Shown piece by piece: positions 60,301 to 64,000 of a stretch of 64,000 nt of DNA. The position numbers and the translations under genes are program-made. The notes under the pieces are model-generated. The model was given only the letters and a program-made list of their open reading frames with translations, was not told the DNA's origin and made no database searches. The stretch spans positions 147,108-211,107 of the forward strand of contig NZ_JYLO01000013.1 in assembly GCF_001439845.1 (NCBI RefSeq), written 5' to 3'. Each line of letters begins with the position of its first letter. Within the stretch, counting starts at the first letter, position 1. The stretch is from Pseudomonas lactis (GTDB taxonomy: Bacteria; Pseudomonadota; Gammaproteobacteria; Pseudomonadales; Pseudomonadaceae).

Positions 60301-62340
60301 ATGACCGCTGCTGCCTACCCGCACCTGCTGGCCCCGTTGGACCTGGGTTTTACCACCTTGCGCAACCGTACCCTGATGGGGTCGATGCACACCGGCCTGG
60401 AGGAAAAGCCCGGCGGTTTCGAGCGCATGGCGGCCTATTTTGCCGAGCGTGCCCGTGGCGGCGTGGGCCTGATGGTCACCGGCGGTATCGGCCCCAATGA
60501 TGAAGGTGGCGTGTATGCCGGTGCGGCCAAGCTGACCACCGAAGACGAGGCGCGCAAGCACAAGATCGTCACCCAGGCCGTGCACGACGCGGGTGGCAAA
60601 ATCTGCATGCAGATCCTCCACGCTGGGCGTTACGCCTACAGCCCCAAGCAGGTGGCACCGAGCGCTATCCAGGCGCCGATCAACCCGTTCAAGCCCAAGG
60701 AACTGGATGAAGAGGGCATCGAAAAACAGATCCAGGACTTTGTCACCTGCTCGCTGCTGGCCCAGGTCGCCGAGTATGACGGCGTTGAAATCATGGGTTC
60801 CGAAGGCTACTTCATTAACCAGTTCCTCGCCGCCCACACCAACCATCGCACCGACCGTTGGGGTGGCAGCTTTGAAAATCGCATGCGCCTGGCCGTGGAA
60901 ATCGTGCGCCGCGTACGCGAAGCCGTAGGCCCGAACTTCATTATCATCTTCCGCCTGTCGATGCTCGACCTGGTGGAAGGCGGCAGCGTCTGGGAAGAAA
61001 TCGTGCAGTTGGCCAAGGCCATCGAACAGGCCGGCGCGACGATCATCAACACCGGTATCGGCTGGCACGAAGCGCGTATCCCGACCATCGCCACCAAGGT
61101 GCCCCGTGGTGCATTCAGTAAAGTCACGGCCAAATTGCGCGGTTCGGTACAGATTCCGCTGATCACCACCAACCGCATCAACACCCCGGAAATCGCCGAG
61201 CAGATCCTGGCCGAAGGCGACGCCGATATGGTCTCGATGGCGCGGCCGTTTCTCGCCGACCCCGAGTTCGTCAACAAGGCCGCCGCCGGGCGCGCCGATG
61301 AGATCAATACCTGCATCGGCTGCAACCAGGCCTGCCTGGACCACACCTTTGGCGGCAAGCTCACCACGTGCCTGGTCAACCCGCGGGCGTGCTACGAAAC
61401 CGAGCTCAATTACTTGCCGGTCAAGCAGATCAAAAAAGTTGCGGTGGTCGGCGCCGGCCCTGCGGGCCTGGCCGCTGCCACCGTGGCCGCCGAGCGCGGG
61501 CATCAGGTGACCTTGTTCGACTCCGCCAGCGAGATCGGCGGCCAGTTCAATATCGCCAAGCGCGTGCCGGGCAAGGAAGAGTTCTTCGAGACCTTGCGTT
61601 ATTTCAAGCGCAAATTGCAGACCACCCACGTCGAGTTGTGCCTCAACACCCGTGTGGATGTTGCGCAACTGGTGGCGGGCGGTTATGACGAGGTGATCCT
61701 GGCCACCGGCATCGCACCGCGTACCCCGGCGATTCCCGGTGTCGACAATGCCAAGGTCCTGAGTTACCTGGACGTGATCCTCGAACGCAAGCCGGTGGGC
61801 AAGCGCGTGGCGGTGATCGGCGCCGGTGGCATCGGTTTTGACGTGTCTGAATTTCTCGTCCACCAAGGCGTATCCACCAGCCTGGATCGCGAGGCGTTCT
61901 GGAAAGAATGGGGCATCGACACCCAACTGCAAGCCCGTGGCGGCGTGGCCGGGATCAAACCCGAGCGCCATGCGCCGGCCCGTGAAGTGTTCCTGCTGCA
62001 ACGCAAGGCTTCCAAGGTGGGCGACGGCCTGGGCAAGACCACGGGCTGGATCCACCGCACGGGTTTGAAGAACAAGCAGGTGCAGATGCTCAACAGTGTC
62101 GAGTACCTGAAGATCGACGATGAAGGCTTGCATATCCGCATCGGCGCCGAGGGCGAGCCGCAAGTCCTGGCGGTGGACAATATCGTCATCTGCGCCGGCC
62201 AGGACCCGCTGCGCGAATTGCACGACGGCCTGGTCGCTGCCGGCCAGAACGTGCACCTGATCGGCGGCGCCGATGTGGCGGCCGAACTGGACGCCAAGCG
62301 CGCCATCAACCAGGGCTCGCGCCTGGCGGCCGAGCTGTAA
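60301..62340 (+). CDS. fadH: NADPH-dependent 2,4-dienoyl-CoA reductase
   Basis: Iron-sulfur flavoenzyme for beta-oxidation of unsaturated fatty acids, 679 residues. OYE-type TIM barrel (LDLGFTTLRNRTLMGSMHTGLEE, EIMGSEGYFINQFL, RTDRWGGSFENRMR), then 4Fe-4S cysteines (CIGCNQACLDHTF..CLVNP), then FAD and NADPH modules (VVGAGPAGLAAATVAAERGHQVTLFD; AVIGAGGIGFDVSEFL). Start at ATG 60301; upstream codons in frame have no ribosome site. Likely regulated by the adjacent AraC-type gene. Confidence 0.96.
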   Translation: MTAAAYPHLLAPLDLGFTTLRNRTLMGSMHTGLEEKPGGFERMAAYFAERARGGVGLMVTGGIGPNDEGGVYAGAAKLTTEDEARKHKIVTQAVHDAGGKICMQILHAGRYAYSPKQVAPSAIQAPINPFKPKELDEEGIEKQIQDFVTCSLLAQVAEYDGVEIMGSEGYFINQFLAAHTNHRTDRWGGSFENRMRLAVEIVRRVREAVGPNFIIIFRLSMLDLVEGGSVWEEIVQLAKAIEQAGATIINTGIGWHEARIPTIATKVPRGAFSKVTAKLRGSVQIPLITTNRINTPEIAEQILAEGDADMVSMARPFLADPEFVNKAAAGRADEINTCIGCNQACLDHTFGGKLTTCLVNPRACYETELNYLPVKQIKKVAVVGAGPAGLAAATVAAERGHQVTLFDSASEIGGQFNIAKRVPGKEEFFETLRYFKRKLQTTHVELCLNTRVDVAQLVAGGYDEVILATGIAPRTPAIPGVDNAKVLSYLDVILERKPVGKRVAVIGAGGIGFDVSEFLVHQGVSTSLDREAFWKEWGIDTQLQARGGVAGIKPERHAPAREVFLLQRKASKVGDGLGKTTGWIHRTGLKNKQVQMLNSVEYLKIDDEGLHIRIGAEGEPQVLAVDNIVICAGQDPLRELHDGLVAAGQNVHLIGGADVAAELDAKRAINQGSRLAAEL

Positions 62341-62346
62341 GGCGTC

Positions 62347-62381
62347 AAGAGGGGCGGTGGTAGACTACCGCCCCTTTTTTC
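62347..62381 (+). terminator. Terminator after fadH
   Basis: GGGGCGGT-GGTAGACT-ACCGCCCC followed by six T. Lies immediately before the next gene's start. Confidence 0.88.
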
Positions 62382-62397
62382 ATTCAGATACCTGCCG

Positions 62398-63291
62398 ATG
62401 GGCCCTTTCGACTGGCTTCCTCACGCGCTCCTTGAACCTTTGCAACTGGACTGGCTGAACGGAGTCGAGTTGGCCGTGCTGCGCCTGGACTGTATCGACC
62501 CGCTGATCAGCGGCAACAAGTGGTTCAAACTCACCAAGCACTTGGCGCAGGCCCGACACGCCGGGGCCGCGGGGGTGATGAGTCTCGGCGGCGATTACTC
62601 CAACCATCTGCATGCACTGGCGGCAGCGGGCAAGCGCTTTGGTTTTCCCACGGTCGGCCTGCTGCGAGGTCATCCTCAAGACACCCCCACGGTTCTCGAC
62701 CTTAAAGCCTTCGGCATGCAGCTGCATTGGCTGGGTTATGGCGGTTATCGGGCGCGGCATGAAGCGGGTTTCTGGTTGCCTTGGTGCGAGCAGTATCCTG
62801 GCTTTCATCCGATACCCGAAGGCGGCGGTGGGCTGGCCGGTGCGCAGGGCTGTGGCGTATTGGTCGAGCAGGCGCGGGCGCAGTTGGGCAAGCTCGGTTG
62901 GAGCGATTACGATGCCTGGTGGTTGGCGGCGGGTACCGGCACGACAGTGGCGGGGCTGGCGCTGGCGGAGGCGGGTGCGCATCGGGTGTATGGCGCCATG
63001 GCGGTGCCGGATGACCACGGTGTGGCGCAGAACGTGAGTGCCATCGTGCAGGACGGTTATACATTGCTGGACGCCTGTCGCGGTGGCTTTGCCAAGGTCG
63101 ATCCGCTGTTGCTCGACTTCATCCAGCGCACCGAACAAGCGTGCGGTCTACCGCTGGAGCCGCTCTACACCGGCAAGGCGCTGCTGGCGTTGAAACAGCA
63201 GATCGAGGCCGGACGCTTCGCCCCCGCCACTCGCCTGATCTTCGTCCATACCGGCGGCTTACAAGGCCGCCGAAGTGTGGCGCCCATTTGA
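62398..63291 (+). CDS. PLP-dependent ACC deaminase / D-cysteine desulfhydrase family protein
   Basis: A 297-residue fold-type II PLP enzyme. The PLP lysine is expected in SGNKWFKL (K41 or K44), and the substrate/PLP loop in MSLGGDYSNHLHALA. GTGTTVAGLALAEAG is the phosphate-cup loop, and IFVHTGGLQGRR closes the family signature. Members release ammonia and a 2-oxo acid from D-cysteine or 1-aminocyclopropane-1-carboxylate. The ACC deaminase-specific residues could not be confirmed, so D-cysteine desulfhydrase-like is the safer call. The ribosome site is weak. Confidence 0.87.
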   Translation: MGPFDWLPHALLEPLQLDWLNGVELAVLRLDCIDPLISGNKWFKLTKHLAQARHAGAAGVMSLGGDYSNHLHALAAAGKRFGFPTVGLLRGHPQDTPTVLDLKAFGMQLHWLGYGGYRARHEAGFWLPWCEQYPGFHPIPEGGGGLAGAQGCGVLVEQARAQLGKLGWSDYDAWWLAAGTGTTVAGLALAEAGAHRVYGAMAVPDDHGVAQNVSAIVQDGYTLLDACRGGFAKVDPLLLDFIQRTEQACGLPLEPLYTGKALLALKQQIEAGRFAPATRLIFVHTGGLQGRRSVAPI

Positions 63292-63341
63292 AGGGGCTGA
63301 TAAATATCAGGCAATGAGGCGTCGGCTGCCTGCTGGTCCCC

Positions 63342-64000
63342 TCAAATAGATATATGGCTTTCAATGAAGTGGGCACTCAGGGCAACCACCTCCTTGTATT
63401 GCAGGTCTACCGTAATCATGTGATAGCAGTTATCCAACAGCACTTTGGTGACAGGACCTGCGAGTTTCTGTTCGGTGTAATCGGCGTTCCACCTGCCACT
63501 GACATCATCCTCGATGGAGTGGATGATCAGCGCGGGTGCGTTGATCAACGGCATGCGCCGTTTCACTCGTGTCGTCAGTTTATGCATTTGCCGCAGACTC
63601 TTGCCAGACATGCTCAGCAAGCCTGCAGCACTGCTTTCACCCATTTTCATCTGCCGTTCGACAATGGCTCGCAACCGCCTGTTTTTAATACCGAACGGCG
63701 GCCGCTCATTGAAGACGCAAAAGTCCAGCACAAAGGGAATTCGAGTTACCCAAGGCATTAACCGTGTGACGGGTGAGGCGTTCCAGCCATCGTTACGCAA
63801 GGTCAGGGAATATAACAACAGCCCGGCGACTTGCCTCGGGTGTTCGGACGCCACATACATCGACATCACCGCGCCCATGGACAAACCGCCGACAAACACC
63901 TGCCCATGGCGTTGCTTGACCTGTACGAAGGTCTTGCGCACGCCTTCGTACCAGTCCTGCCAGCCAGTGGCCTGCAAGTCGCTGTTGTCGCCGCAGTGCC
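63342..64000 (-). CDS. Alpha/beta hydrolase (carboxylesterase/lipase-like), 5' end missing
   Basis: The reading frame remains open to the window edge (HCGDNSDLQATGWQDW...), so the N-terminus lies beyond 64000. The nucleophile elbow VGGLSMGAVMS, the Asp in HSIEDDVSG and the His in NCYHMITVD are in the order of the catalytic triad, as in YvaK/Est30-type esterases. 211+ residues are visible. The substrate is unknown. Confidence 0.85.
   Translation of the reverse strand, partial: HCGDNSDLQATGWQDWYEGVRKTFVQVKQRHGQVFVGGLSMGAVMSMYVASEHPRQVAGLLLYSLTLRNDGWNASPVTRLMPWVTRIPFVLDFCVFNERPPFGIKNRRLRAIVERQMKMGESSAAGLLSMSGKSLRQMHKLTTRVKRRMPLINAPALIIHSIEDDVSGRWNADYTEQKLAGPVTKVLLDNCYHMITVDLQYKEVVALSAHFIESHISI

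Noticed and set aside
1..64000. CRISPR array, prophage or integrated plasmid
   Set aside because: No regularly spaced short direct repeats, integrase, capsid or replication genes were seen; repeats are REP-type inverted pairs.

Overview
The window is a stretch of a Pseudomonas chromosome of the P. fluorescens group. The evidence is the gene set and order (bkdR/bkdA1-A2-B-lpdV, tRNA-Arg-His-Leu-His followed by tig-clpP-clpX-lon-hupB-ppiD), proteins that read like P. putida/P. syringae/P. aeruginosa homologues, high G+C coding DNA, and many REP/REPIN elements of the types 'GTGGGAGC(T/G)GGCTTGC' and 'GTAGGAGCGAGCTTGC'. No phage, plasmid or CRISPR array is seen. The one clear mobile element is a complete group II intron.

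Layout. 1-6713: branched-chain amino acid catabolism, with ilvE (cut by the window edge), the BCKDH operon bkdA1-bkdA2-bkdB-lpdV and its divergent Lrp-type regulator bkdR. 6714-7271: REP array plus a ~300-bp dispersed repeat. 7272-10668: a sulfide/persulfide detoxification cluster (persulfide-dioxygenase-like MBL hydrolase, BigR/SqrR-type ArsR sensor, type II sulfide:quinone oxidoreductase, TauE/SafE exporter). 10900-13685: DHA2-type MFS pump with HlyD/EmrA adaptor. 13807-20926: an oxidative uronate (D-glucuronate/D-galacturonate) cluster on the minus strand: OprD-type porin, udh, uxuL, TRAP transporter (DctP-Q-M) and an aldose 1-epimerase; two of its promoters share a 20-bp operator-like palindrome. 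21203-22429: copC-copD.

22546-30974: reductive pyrimidine/hydantoin catabolism: RutR-like TetR regulator, preT-preA (dihydropyrimidine dehydrogenase), dihydropyrimidinase, NCS1 permease and N-carbamoyl amidohydrolase. The permease is preceded by a ~330-nt leader with several nested hairpins, one of which could compete with the start-codon region; this is the best candidate for an undescribed regulatory RNA. 31102-36881: tripartite RND pump in the order pump-adaptor-outer membrane factor. 37088-42058: small envelope genes, a C39-peptidase-like lipoprotein lacking its catalytic residues, pbpG, an HD-domain nucleotidase, an XRE regulator and folD.

42334-52670: four tRNA genes, then the proteostasis block tig-clpP-clpX-lon-hupB. 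A 2.86-kb group II intron with an intact RT/maturase/HNH protein sits in the tig 5' leader, about 50 nt before the tig start codon. A degenerate tRNA-Asp-like remnant lies between hupB and ppiD. 52739-64000: ppiD, nhaA, a DUF2242-like lipoprotein, a second inverted copy of the ~300-bp repeat with REPs, a 28-residue acidic peptide gene, an AraC-type regulator, a membrane-anchored nitrilase-fold protein that has lost Cys and Lys of its catalytic triad, fadH (2,4-dienoyl-CoA reductase), a PLP-dependent deaminase/desulfhydrase, and a truncated alpha/beta hydrolase.

All assignments are from reading the sequence; no database search was run.
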